This document shows, piece after piece, positions 47,391-56,232 of a stretch of DNA of 64,000 nt (position 1 is its first letter; every line of letters starts with the position of its first letter). The stretch lies in assembly GCF_020423045.1 (NCBI RefSeq), contig NZ_CP081943.1, positions 1,054,001-1,118,000 on the forward strand, written 5' to 3'. Under the pieces are notes generated by a model that was given only the letters and a program-made list of their open reading frames with translations, made no database searches and was not told the origin of the DNA. Source of the DNA: Pseudomonas sp. MM213. GTDB lineage: Bacteria > Pseudomonadota > Gammaproteobacteria > Pseudomonadales > Pseudomonadaceae. Both the position numbers and the translations under genes were made by a program.

Positions 47391-47715
47391 TCCGACTTGC
47401 CGGCGATGGCGTCTTCAAGATTAGCGCACGGTTCAAGGGCCTCATCGCCAGCAAGCTGGCTCCTACAGGGGTGGGGGCAATTTCGAGCGGGTGATCGACA
47501 CAAACCTGTAGGAGCTGGCTTGCCGGCGATGGCGTCCGCAAGAATAACGCACGGTTCAAGGGCCTCATCGCCAGCAAGCCGGCTCCTACGGGTGCGGGGG
47601 TAAATTCAAACCTGTGATCGACACAACCTTGTAGGAGCTGGCTTGCTAGCGATGGCGTCCGCAAGATTAGCGCAAGGTTCAAGGGCCTCATCGCCGGCAA
47701 GCTGGCTCCTGCAGG
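47391..47715. repeat. Tandem array of REPINs, 123-bp period, three copies
   Basis: Each unit has a forward REP (47391-47412 incomplete, 47505-47531, 47628-47655), a conserved spacer (gcacggttcaagggcctc) and an inverted REP (47443-47468, 47564-47590, 47687-47714). The word GCGATGGCGTC recurs at 47403, 47526 and 47649, exactly 123 bp apart. The spacer sequence is also conserved, so the whole unit was duplicated. Confidence 0.92.
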
Positions 47716-47725
47716 GGGTGTTGGT

Positions 47726-48484
47726 TTAGACGAAGACGATTTCATAGGGCAACCGCATGCGTTCCAGCAGCACCCGGGGCAGCAGCGGGGCGATACCGAT
47801 GGCGGGTTCGCCGTCGAGCTGGCTGGCGTAGGCGTGGGTGGCGTGGCTTTTGCGCGCAACGGTCCAGGTGTCGAGGCGAACCTTGCGGGCGCGGTGCCAC
47901 GGGATCAGCCCTCGATCACGCGTGGGCCAATGCCACGCCCAGACGGGCACTTCGTTGAACGCTGCACCGACCGAGGCGGCGGCTTTGGCACTGGCGCGGC
48001 CGACGACGTCGTGGTCGACATTGCCGTCCTCGCTCCAGGTGCTGAACACCACATCACCAGGCCGCAAGTACCGCGCGATGAATTGAGTCAACTGAAGTTC
48101 GCGCTCAGCCAGGGCGTTGTCGGTGAACCCACCGCGAATCCACTTCAGGCTGTGCATCGGCAAACCGAGGCGGCGCAAGGCTTCGACGCTTTCCTGGGGA
48201 CGAAACACGCTGAGGCGTTTCTCCGACCATTGCTGTGACCCCGGATGGCTGGCGCTGCCGTCGGTGATCGAGATCAATTGCAGGGGATGGCCCAGAGCGC
48301 TGAGTAATTGCAGCAGTCCGCCGCAGGTCACGACTTCATCGCCGGGGTGCGGCGCGATCACCACGGCGCGGGCGCCGGGCGGGACCAGGGTCTGGGTGTT
48401 GATGACGGGAATGTTGTCGAGCTGAGGCGCGTTGTTCCAGATCTGTGCAGTAAGGCTGCTGTCGCTGATGGAAACGGATTTCAT
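47726..48484 (-). CDS. PIG-L / LmbE-like deacetylase family protein
   Basis: 252 aa. The LmbE core starts at about residue 40: VVIAPHPGDEVVTCGGLLQLLSALGHPLQLISITDGSASHPGS. This is followed by RPQESVEALRRLGLP, DVVFSTWSEDGNVDHDVVGRA and RKSHATHAYASQLDG. Zinc-dependent N-acetylglucosaminide deacetylases have the motif H-P-D-D-E. Here the first Asp, the usual general base, is Gly, while the metal-binding His and second Asp remain. That may mean reduced or altered activity. The gene lies between an EEP-family gene and glgX on the same strand. Confidence 0.87.
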   Translation of the reverse strand: MKSVSISDSSLTAQIWNNAPQLDNIPVINTQTLVPPGARAVVIAPHPGDEVVTCGGLLQLLSALGHPLQLISITDGSASHPGSQQWSEKRLSVFRPQESVEALRRLGLPMHSLKWIRGGFTDNALAERELQLTQFIARYLRPGDVVFSTWSEDGNVDHDVVGRASAKAAASVGAAFNEVPVWAWHWPTRDRGLIPWHRARKVRLDTWTVARKSHATHAYASQLDGEPAIGIAPLLPRVLLERMRLPYEIVFV

Positions 48485-48699
48485 CGGGCTACGTCCTTGT
48501 TCTAATTGATAGCAATGTGCCGCTCTCCGAACCCTGGATTGCCGCGAGCAGAGTATTGCTCAAGTCACGCTATTCGTCGCGTCGATGTTCCCACCGGTAC
48601 ATATTTTTCTCCGGGCTGTGCCAGGTCGCGCAATTTTCGCTGGAGTCGCTCCAGTGTCCGGCCGCTGCCTGGCCATGTAGAAACCCCCGTAGGTTCATT

Positions 48700-50859
48700 T
48701 CACTCTTCTTCCTCACGCTGCAATTCGAACAGCAGCAGCGAACGGCCGGTGACCGAATATTCGTGGCCGAACTCAAAGCGCTCCTGACCGCGGATCGATG
48801 GCTGATTGGTGTCGACCATGCAGGTCCAGAACCTGCCATCCGGCACTTGCGGCAAGGTGAAGTTGACGATGTCGTGGTGCGCGTTGACCACCAGTAGCAA
48901 GGTGGCATCACCGCCCTTGCGGCGAATCCCGGTTTCCTGGGCTCGGCCATCGAGCAGCATGCCGAGGCATTTGCCGTGGGATTCCTCCCATTGTTCGGTG
49001 CTCATCTCGCTGCCATCCGGCGCCAGCCAGGTGACGTCCTTGACGCCGATGTCTTCGTTGTAATTGCCCACCAGGAAGCGCCCGCGTCGCAGGATCGGGT
49101 AGGCCAGGCGCAACTTGATCAGGCGTTTGACGAACTTCAGCAACGCCTTGCCATCTTCACTCAGGTCCCAATTGACCCAGCCGATTTCACTGTCCTGGCA
49201 ATAGGCATTGTTGTTGCCGTCCTGGGTGCGGGCGAACTCGTCACCGGCCACCAGCATCGGCGTGCCCTGGGACAGCAGCAGGGTGGCGAAGAAGTTGCGC
49301 ATCTGCCGCTGGCGGAGCGCATTGATCTCGGGATCGTCAGTCGGGCCTTCGACGCCGTGGTTCCAGGACAGGTTGTTGTTGCTGCCGTCCTGGTTGTTCT
49401 CGTCGTTGGCTTCGTTGTGTTTTTCGTTGTACGACACCAGGTCGTTGAGGGTGAAGCCATCGTGAGCGGTGACGAAGTTCACCGATGCGTAGGGCCGCCG
49501 ACCACGCTGATTGAACATTTCACCGGAGGCAGTCATCCGGCTGGCGAAGTCAGCGAGTTGGCCGTCGTCGCCTTTCCAGAACGCGCGTACGGTGTCGCGG
49601 AATTTGTCGTTCCATTCGACCCAGCCCGGTGGAAAGCGACCGACCTGATAACCACCGGGACCAATGTCCCACGGCTCGGCAATCATTTTTACCTGGCGCA
49701 GTACAGGGTCCTGGCGGCAGGCAACGAGGAAGCTGTGACGTTCATCGAAACCGTCGTGGTAGCGCCCGAGAATGGTCGCCAGATCGAAGCGGAACCCGTC
49801 CACGTGCATTTCCGAAGCCCAGTAGCGCAGGGAGTCGGTGACCATTTGCAGCACGCACGGGTGACTCAGGTCCAGGGTGTTGCCGGTGCCGGAATCGTTG
49901 ATGTAGAAGCGCTTGTCGTCGGGCATCAAGCGGTAATACGAGGCGTTGTCGATGCCGCGCATCGACAGGGTCGGACCCTGTTCGTTGCCCTCGGCGGTAT
50001 GGTTGTACACCACGTCGAGAATCACCTCCAGATTGGCTTCGTGCAGGTGCGCGACCATTTCCTTGAACTCGGCGATCTTGCCGCTTGCCAGGTAGCGCGG
50101 GTCCGGCGCAAAAAACGCGATGCTGTTGTAGCCCCAGTAATTGGTCATGCCTTTGTGCAACAAGTGCTGGTCATTCACGAACGCGTGAATCGGCAGCAAT
50201 TCCACGGTCGACACGCCGAGCTTGCGGATGTGTTCCAGCATGTCATCGACCATCAACCCGGCGAAGGTGCCACGCACGCTCTCGGGGACAGACGGGTGAC
50301 GCATGCTGAAGCCGCGCACGTGAGTTTCGTAAATGATCGTTTTGTCCCACGGCACGCTGACGCGGTGGTCGTGGCCCCAGGTGTGCGCCGGGTCGATCAC
50401 CTTGCATTTCGGTACGAACGGCGCGCTGTCGCGTTCGTCAAAACTGAGGTCGGCGTCGGGGTGGCCGATGGTGTAGCCGAACAGTGCTTCGGACCACTTC
50501 AACTGGCCGACCAGTTGTTTGGCGTAGGGGTCGATCAACAGTTTGTTGTGATTGAAGCGATGCCCGTTGGCCGGGTCATACGGGCCATAAACACGGTAGC
50601 CGTAGATCAGCCCCGGATGAGCGTCGGGGAGGTAGCCGTGGTAGATCTCGTCGGTGTATTCCGGCAGTTCGATGCGCTCCAGTTCAACTTCGCCGGCGTC
50701 ATCGAAGATGCACAGTTCAACTCGGGTCGCGTTGGCGGAGAACAAGGCGAAGTTGACCCCCAGACCATCCCAGGTGGCGCCTAGCGGAAAGGGCAGGCCT
50801 TCCCGGATTCGCGAAGCCTCGGCCTGAGGTTCTGGCGCGGCTTTTTTTGGACTGGTCAT
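48700..50859 (-). CDS. glgX: Glycogen debranching enzyme GlgX
   Basis: 719 aa from MTSPKKAAPEPQAEASRIREG, with AGGAG five nt upstream. The frame continues to 50964 only by reading REP sequence (SRASLAPTG), so that start is rejected. CBM48 lies at about residues 20-110 (PLGATWDGLGVNFALFSANATRVELCIFDD). The GH13_11 barrel follows, with GFRFDLATILGR (nucleophile), MIAEPWDIGPGGYQVG (acid/base) and FVTAHDGFTLNDLVSYNEKHNEAN. It cleaves alpha-1,6 branches of glucan to feed TreY and MalQ. It lies downstream of DUF2934 across a REPIN-containing 197-bp gap. Confidence 0.96.
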   Translation of the reverse strand: MTSPKKAAPEPQAEASRIREGLPFPLGATWDGLGVNFALFSANATRVELCIFDDAGEVELERIELPEYTDEIYHGYLPDAHPGLIYGYRVYGPYDPANGHRFNHNKLLIDPYAKQLVGQLKWSEALFGYTIGHPDADLSFDERDSAPFVPKCKVIDPAHTWGHDHRVSVPWDKTIIYETHVRGFSMRHPSVPESVRGTFAGLMVDDMLEHIRKLGVSTVELLPIHAFVNDQHLLHKGMTNYWGYNSIAFFAPDPRYLASGKIAEFKEMVAHLHEANLEVILDVVYNHTAEGNEQGPTLSMRGIDNASYYRLMPDDKRFYINDSGTGNTLDLSHPCVLQMVTDSLRYWASEMHVDGFRFDLATILGRYHDGFDERHSFLVACRQDPVLRQVKMIAEPWDIGPGGYQVGRFPPGWVEWNDKFRDTVRAFWKGDDGQLADFASRMTASGEMFNQRGRRPYASVNFVTAHDGFTLNDLVSYNEKHNEANDENNQDGSNNNLSWNHGVEGPTDDPEINALRQRQMRNFFATLLLSQGTPMLVAGDEFARTQDGNNNAYCQDSEIGWVNWDLSEDGKALLKFVKRLIKLRLAYPILRRGRFLVGNYNEDIGVKDVTWLAPDGSEMSTEQWEESHGKCLGMLLDGRAQETGIRRKGGDATLLLVVNAHHDIVNFTLPQVPDGRFWTCMVDTNQPSIRGQERFEFGHEYSVTGRSLLLFELQREEEE

Positions 50860-50884
50860 AGATGCTCCTGCAATTGGGGAATCC

Positions 50885-50980
50885 CCTGTAGGAGCGAGGC
50901 TTGCCCGCGAAGGCGGCGTGTCAGGCGATTCGAATGTTGAATGACACACCGCTTTCGCGGGCAAGCCTCGCTCCTACAGG
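50885..50980. repeat. REPIN pair between glgX and the DUF2934 gene
   Basis: Forward copy at 50885-50912 and inverted copy at 50952-50980 of the 'GTAGGAGCGAGGCTTGCCCGCGAA' class. Confidence 0.93.
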
Positions 50981-51056
50981 TTTATCGGGGGCGAACGTGC
51001 CCACGGTGGCGAGAGGTCGCTCGCCACAAGGTCAGTCAGGACAATGCCGGGAAGCG

Positions 51057-51383
51057 TCAGACCGCAGGCGGTTTACGCGCTGCGCGAGGTTTCTTCTCGG
51101 TGGATTTTTCCCCGGGCGGGATCACCTTTGCCGCAGCGGCGGGTTTCGCCTTGGCTTTGGTTTTCGGCTCGCCAGCCTTGCCGTTGGCGGTTTTGCTGAC
51201 GGCAGGCTTGGTGCCTGCCGCTTTGCTGCCGGCCGCCTTGGGCGATTTGCTGGGGGCCAGGGCTTCGGCTTCTGCCAGTTTTCGAGCCATCTCCCAGTGC
51301 CGGGCTTCATGGCCCTCGGGTTTTCCTTCCGATTCCCAGATCTGATAGGCAAATTCGCGGATGCGTTTATCGTCGGTACTCAT
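51057..51383 (-). CDS. DUF2934 domain protein with lysine/alanine-rich tail
   Basis: 108 aa. The N-terminal DUF2934 helix pair (IREFAYQIWESEGKPEGHEARHWEMARKLAEAE) spans residues 8-40. The rest is a low-complexity Lys/Ala/Pro tail (SKAAGTKPAVSKTANGKAGEPKTKAKAK...) like histone-H1-like tails. Function unknown; these proteins recur beside glgX and treY in pseudomonads. The start lies two nt after the treY stop, with AGGAG inside the treY end, so it is translated from the same transcript. Confidence 0.9.
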   Translation of the reverse strand: MSTDDKRIREFAYQIWESEGKPEGHEARHWEMARKLAEAEALAPSKSPKAAGSKAAGTKPAVSKTANGKAGEPKTKAKAKPAAAAKVIPPGEKSTEKKPRAARKPPAV

Positions 51384-51385
51384 CG

Positions 51386-54157
51386 CTATGCTCCTGAACT
51401 GAACTCAAAGTTTTGGATAAAGAGATTGACCGGGAAATCCCCCAGCGCGGCGCCAATCATCAGCTCCTTGTGTTCTGTGACTGCGACGCTGGAAAAAAGT
51501 CCCTTCAGGTTTTCGGCAGGGGTGGTAAACGGTAATTTGACTCGCGTATCGCCCCACTGCGGCGCGCCGATATGGGGTTCGGCACTGTTTTTCAGCAGGC
51601 CTGCACAACGTATCGGGACGATCACGATGGCCTGCTTCTGGTTGTACGAGCGCGCAAATGCCAGCACCCGATGTGCCTCGCAGCCGACCACTTCCAGCGC
51701 TTGATACGTCCCGCGTTGAAACAGCTCGGCCTGTTGGGCGCGCAGGTTTAATGTGCGCGCGATCAAGGTTTGTTTGATGCGCCCGTCACGCCAGTTGGCC
51801 AGCAGTTCCGGCAGTTCCGGCGGACGTTGCATGGCGTGTTGGCGACTCGCGTAATCCACCGGGCGACGGTTGTCCGGATCGACCAGCGAGAAGTCCCAGT
51901 ACTCGTTGCCTTGGTAAAGGTCCGCAATGCCCGGCACGGTCATGCGCAGCAAGGTTTGCGCCAATCCGTTGAGTGCGCCGGATGCAGCGATGGACGTCAC
52001 GGCTTTGCTCAGGGCTGCGCGCAGCAGCTCGGCTTCGGGGCTTAGCAGCAGACGTTCGATGAACGCCTGGGTCGCACGTTCATACGCATCGTTCGGCGCG
52101 CTCCAGCTGCTTTGCAGCTTGGCTTCACGCAAGGCTTTCTGCTGCCACTGCCAGAGACGTTTGACGTAGTCCTCGAGCGCGGGCCGATCGTCGACGCGCA
52201 GTTCCAGTGGCCAACTGCCGAGAATCGCCTGATACAGAATCAATTCATCGCCCGCCGACGGCATCGCATCGTCGGCGCGCACCGGCCGGGCCAGCGTCTG
52301 CCAGAGCGGCACCTGCTCGGCGAACCACGCGCTGCGCTCGCTCAACACCGCCAGCCTGGCGCGGGTGTCTTCGCCGCGTTTGTGGTCGTGAGTCGCGGTG
52401 GTCAGCAGGTTGTCGGGGAATTCTTCGAGACGATTGAGGCACGCGGCATGGAAGTCAGCCACCGGTGCACTGAATTGTTCTGTGTTGAACCCCACGTCAT
52501 TGCGCGACAGCAAAACCGCCGAGCGATAAAACGCGGTGTCCTCGACGGCCTTCGCCGCTGCCGGTGAAGTCAACTGCTGAAAACGCACGCAGGCATGCTT
52601 GAGCATCTTGCGCGGGCGGCCCACCGGGCGTTTGCGCCAGGGTGCGCCGCCCAGCCATCGGGCCAGACAATCGAGCACCGGCCAATCGGCTTCGCTGAGG
52701 TTTTGCCGCGCGCCGTCCATGGCTTGCTGAAAAAACCCATCGTCCTCAACGGAGCGCCCACAAGGGCTGATGTAGGTGCGATACACCGGGAAGTGCACGA
52801 TCAGCTCCTGCAACGCCCGACGAATCGCGCCGAGGGTCAGGTCGCGGGTCATCACATCATCCCGGGCCACTTGCAGCAGCGCCTGGGCGACACTTTCGAA
52901 GTCGCCGGCAAGCGAACCGTTGAGAATTTGCTGACGGGCAAGGTGTGCTTCCTGACGGAAATCGGCGGGCCGTTCGCTGAAGCGGTTCCACAATTCGCCG
53001 AGAGTTTGCGTACCAGCGGGATCATGTTGCAGCAACGACACCTGGTTCATGAATTCATAACCGGTGGTGCCATCCACCGACCAGTCACGGTGCAGGGTTT
53101 CACCTTCGCCGAGAATCTTCTCGACGTAGATCGGCAGGTGTCGGCCCGGCGCCAGGCTGTCGATCCGGCGCCGCAGTTTGCGGCAATAACCGCGCGGATC
53201 GGCGAGGCCATCGATGTGGTCAATGCGCAGGCCGTCGATCAGGCCTTCGGCGACCAGTTCGAAGATTTTTGCGTGAGTGGCTTCGAACACCGCCGGGCGC
53301 TCCACACGCAGGCCGCCCAGTTCGTTGACGTCGAAAAAGCGCCGCCAGTTGATGTCATCCGCCGCCGTGCGCCAACTGGCGAGGCGATAGCTTTGACGTT
53401 CCAGCAACTGGTGCAGGCGCTGGAAACCGTCCGGCGTGAGCGAATCGTAGGCTTGCAGGTTCTGCTCGATGACGTGAAGCAGGGCCGGGTCGCTGGCCAG
53501 TTCGCGCAGCTCGTCTTTCAACGGTTTGGCCAGGCGGTGGGCGTCGGTCTGGTAACTCAAGGTGCTGAAACGGTCGGCCAGTGACTTTAATCGCTCGGTA
53601 TCGTCCTTGAGCAATTCGCCGTAGTCCATCGGGCAAATCGGGAAGTGATGATCGTAGTGTTGGACGTAAAAAGCACCGTGCTGCGCATCGAAGCGCAAGG
53701 GCAGGGTGCCGTCCTGCAACGCCACGCCATAGTCGCTGTCGAGGAATGGCAGCAAGAGCTGACCCTCCATCAGCGGATCGGGCGAATGCCATTGGATGTC
53801 GAAAAATTCGCCGTACGGGCTCAAACGGCCCCATTCCAGCAAGTCCAGCCACCAGGGATTATCGCCGCCACCGACCGCCATGTGGTTGGAGACAATGTCG
53901 AGGATCAGTCCCATGTTCTGCTCACGCAACGCGCTGACCAAACGGCGCAACGCCGCTTCGCCGCCCAGTTCCGGGTTGACCGTGGTGGGGTCCACCACGT
54001 CATAGCCGTGCATGGAACCTGCGCGTGCGCTCAGCAGCGGCGAGGAGTAGACATGGCTGATACCAAGGCGGGCGAAATAGGGCACCAGCGGCACCGCATC
54101 GTCCAGCGTGAAGCCTTTATGAAACTGCAAACGCAGGGTCGCGCGTGGTTGATTCAT
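51386..54157 (-). CDS. treY: Malto-oligosyltrehalose synthase TreY
   Basis: 923 aa, full length for the family. It starts MNQPRATLRLQFHKGFTLDDAVPLVPYFARLGISHVYSSPLL. The nucleophile region is LRIDHIDGLADPRGYCRKLRRR, the acid/base IYVEKILGEGETL, and TTATHDHKRGEDTRARLAVLSE is a family-specific block. QTLLRMTVPGIADLYQGNEYWDFSLVDPDNRRPVD marks the C-terminal part. It converts the reducing-end glucose of maltodextrins into a terminal alpha,alpha-1,1 bond. The ATG overlaps the malQ stop by four nt. Confidence 0.97.
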   Translation of the reverse strand: MNQPRATLRLQFHKGFTLDDAVPLVPYFARLGISHVYSSPLLSARAGSMHGYDVVDPTTVNPELGGEAALRRLVSALREQNMGLILDIVSNHMAVGGGDNPWWLDLLEWGRLSPYGEFFDIQWHSPDPLMEGQLLLPFLDSDYGVALQDGTLPLRFDAQHGAFYVQHYDHHFPICPMDYGELLKDDTERLKSLADRFSTLSYQTDAHRLAKPLKDELRELASDPALLHVIEQNLQAYDSLTPDGFQRLHQLLERQSYRLASWRTAADDINWRRFFDVNELGGLRVERPAVFEATHAKIFELVAEGLIDGLRIDHIDGLADPRGYCRKLRRRIDSLAPGRHLPIYVEKILGEGETLHRDWSVDGTTGYEFMNQVSLLQHDPAGTQTLGELWNRFSERPADFRQEAHLARQQILNGSLAGDFESVAQALLQVARDDVMTRDLTLGAIRRALQELIVHFPVYRTYISPCGRSVEDDGFFQQAMDGARQNLSEADWPVLDCLARWLGGAPWRKRPVGRPRKMLKHACVRFQQLTSPAAAKAVEDTAFYRSAVLLSRNDVGFNTEQFSAPVADFHAACLNRLEEFPDNLLTTATHDHKRGEDTRARLAVLSERSAWFAEQVPLWQTLARPVRADDAMPSAGDELILYQAILGSWPLELRVDDRPALEDYVKRLWQWQQKALREAKLQSSWSAPNDAYERATQAFIERLLLSPEAELLRAALSKAVTSIAASGALNGLAQTLLRMTVPGIADLYQGNEYWDFSLVDPDNRRPVDYASRQHAMQRPPELPELLANWRDGRIKQTLIARTLNLRAQQAELFQRGTYQALEVVGCEAHRVLAFARSYNQKQAIVIVPIRCAGLLKNSAEPHIGAPQWGDTRVKLPFTTPAENLKGLFSSVAVTEHKELMIGAALGDFPVNLFIQNFEFSSGA

Positions 54158-56232
54158 CGGTCACGCTCGGCCGCCTGAAGCCGCGCGCAGGCAAGCAATT
54201 CCAGGCGTCGGGCCGCGTCCAGGTCATCGAGCAGGGCTTCGCTGGCACCGGGCAAGCGGCGCGACCAATTCGGATGGGTATCGATGGTGCCGGGCAGGTT
54301 GGCCTGCTGTTCGATGCCCAGGGCATCCTCCAGCGGCAACAACACCAGCGGCGCGCGGGTATGGCCGAGGAAGCGAATGGCTGCGTCGAGTATCTGATCG
54401 GTCTCATGGGACTCTTCGCGGAAATTCTGCGGGTCCTGGCTCAACGCGCGGCGCAGACCTTCACGCTCGCGTTCGCGGTGACGGCGCCACTCGATTTCAC
54501 CCGTGGCGTCGACCAGGCCCAATCGGGCATTCCAGTCGATATCGTGGCCATGCCACCAGCCGTTGAGCGTCGGTAAATCGTGGGTGCTGGTGGTGGCCAG
54601 TGCGTTGTCCGGCCAGTCGAGGATCGGCTTGAAGTGTGTGTTGTCCTGCTCGAACAGCAACACGCGCATGCCGAGAATCGAACGGGCGATGAGTTTTTCC
54701 CGCAGGCCGTCTTCCACTGTCCCGAGATCTTCGCCGAGAACGATGGCTTGATGCCGATGGGATTCCAGGGTCAGCAGGCGCAGCAGATCGTCCACCGGGT
54801 AATAAAGATAAGCGCCATCGGCGGGTGATGAGCCGTTGGGGATCACCCACAGCCGTTGCAATCCCATGACGTGATCGATGCGCAGGCCACCGGCATGGGC
54901 GAAGTTGGCCCGAAGCATTTCGATGAACGCACGAAATCCGTGACGCACCAGGCCTTCGGGCGAGAACGCGGAAATCCCCCAGCCCTGCCCGGTGCGATTA
55001 AGAATGTCCGGCGGCGCACCCACCGTCAGCGAGGCGAGCAATTCGTCCTGGCGACTCCAGGCCTGGCTGCCGCCGCCGTCGGCACCGACCGCGAGGTCAG
55101 CGATCAGGCCAATGCTCATGCCGCTACTGCGCGCAGCGGTTTGTGCGCGCTCCAGGCAACGGGTAATCAACCACTGGCAGAAGGCGAAGAAGCCGATGCG
55201 CCCGGCGTTCTCTTCGGCAAATTCAGCCAGCGCAGCACTGCGCGGGTCGCGCCATTGCTCGGGCCAGTCGCGCCAGTCGAGGTTTTCACCTTTGGCGGCA
55301 CGGGCTTCCTGAATGGCTTCGAAACGGCAGTGGTTCTCCAGCGCTTCGCCAGCCGCGTGGCGGAAACTGCTGAAATCGGCATGCAACGGGTGTTCGCCCT
55401 GGACAAAGCCTTCGTACAACGCCTGCAACAGACGGTGCTTGGCGTCGGCCGCCACGGGCCAGTCAACCAGCGGCTGTTGTTCCAGATGCTTGAGCTCGGC
55501 GGCGAGCCCGGTGGCGTCAATCGCCGTGCGCATCGCTCGTTCGCCAAGGATCGCGCCGGGTGCTGCGTACAGGCTGTTGAGGAACAGGCGGCTGGACGGC
55601 GAATAAGGGCTATAGCGTTGGGTGTCGCTGCTGAACATCGCGTGCAGCGGACTGATCGCCAGCGCTTCGGCGCCACGCTCACCGGCGACGCGGGCCAGAT
55701 CTTCCAGCGCCTGGGTGTCGCCAAAACCGCCATCGCCGGGACGGCGCAGCGAGTACAGCTGCACGCTCAGCCCCCAGGCGCGAGGGATCGGACTGTCGAC
55801 CGCATCGCTGACGCTGTAGCAGCGTGCCGGCGCCACGGCCAGCGTAAAGGATTGGCCGTCGATCGTGACGTGCTGATAACCGACAGGAATCAGGCCCGGC
55901 AACATCGCCTGGGCATCCAGTTTCAGGTTGAGCCGCGATCCGTCCTCAAGGTGGATCTCGCAGGGGGTCTGCGGCTCGAAATAATGCGCGAGGCTGAGGC
56001 CCACGCCAACGTCCGCGGTCAGCAGCGGCGGCAGATGCCGGGTTTGTTGCACTTGCTGCAATTCTTGCAGGCTGGCATCGATCTCCTGGGCGCTGCCGGC
56101 CGGATGGCCGAGCCCGGTCAGGACATTGCGTAACACCGATGGCGCGACTTTTTGTGGGCGGCCGTTGGCATCGATCCAGTCGACGGCCAGGCCAGCTCGG
56201 CTAGCCAGTATTTCCAATTGCGCATCGCTCAT
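54154..56232 (-). CDS. malQ: 4-alpha-glucanotransferase MalQ
   Basis: 692 aa from MSDAQLEILASRAGLAVDW. The ATG overlaps the treZ stop and GGAGAG precedes it, so the longer frame to 56292 is rejected. GH77 features: an N-terminal extension of about 130 residues, then AWGLSVQLYSLRRPGDGGFGD, LSPLHAMFSSD, LRIDHVMGLQRLWVIPNG (nucleophile), IVLGEDLGTVEDGLREKL (acid/base) and TTSTHDLPTLNGWWHGHDI. It transfers glucan segments between maltodextrins, making substrates long enough for TreY or GlgX products. Part of the minus arm. Confidence 0.96.
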   Translation of the reverse strand: MSDAQLEILASRAGLAVDWIDANGRPQKVAPSVLRNVLTGLGHPAGSAQEIDASLQELQQVQQTRHLPPLLTADVGVGLSLAHYFEPQTPCEIHLEDGSRLNLKLDAQAMLPGLIPVGYQHVTIDGQSFTLAVAPARCYSVSDAVDSPIPRAWGLSVQLYSLRRPGDGGFGDTQALEDLARVAGERGAEALAISPLHAMFSSDTQRYSPYSPSSRLFLNSLYAAPGAILGERAMRTAIDATGLAAELKHLEQQPLVDWPVAADAKHRLLQALYEGFVQGEHPLHADFSSFRHAAGEALENHCRFEAIQEARAAKGENLDWRDWPEQWRDPRSAALAEFAEENAGRIGFFAFCQWLITRCLERAQTAARSSGMSIGLIADLAVGADGGGSQAWSRQDELLASLTVGAPPDILNRTGQGWGISAFSPEGLVRHGFRAFIEMLRANFAHAGGLRIDHVMGLQRLWVIPNGSSPADGAYLYYPVDDLLRLLTLESHRHQAIVLGEDLGTVEDGLREKLIARSILGMRVLLFEQDNTHFKPILDWPDNALATTSTHDLPTLNGWWHGHDIDWNARLGLVDATGEIEWRRHREREREGLRRALSQDPQNFREESHETDQILDAAIRFLGHTRAPLVLLPLEDALGIEQQANLPGTIDTHPNWSRRLPGASEALLDDLDAARRLELLACARLQAAERDR

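Noticed and set aside
47391..47715. Possible CRISPR array because of regularly spaced palindromic repeats
   Set aside because: The spacers are conserved rather than unique, the repeats are the same REP class seen across the window, there are only three units, and no cas genes are nearby.
47308..47859. 183-codon minus-strand frame running through the REPIN array
   Set aside because: It is made mostly of translated REP sequence (PVGAGLLAMR, PASQLLQ) and shadows the start of the endonuclease-like and the end of the PIG-L genes.
50860..50964. N-terminal extension of GlgX (SRASLAPTG...)
   Set aside because: This is translated REP sequence. The ATG at 50859 has AGGAG at ideal spacing and begins family-like sequence. 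Unlike batD, nothing requires translation upstream.
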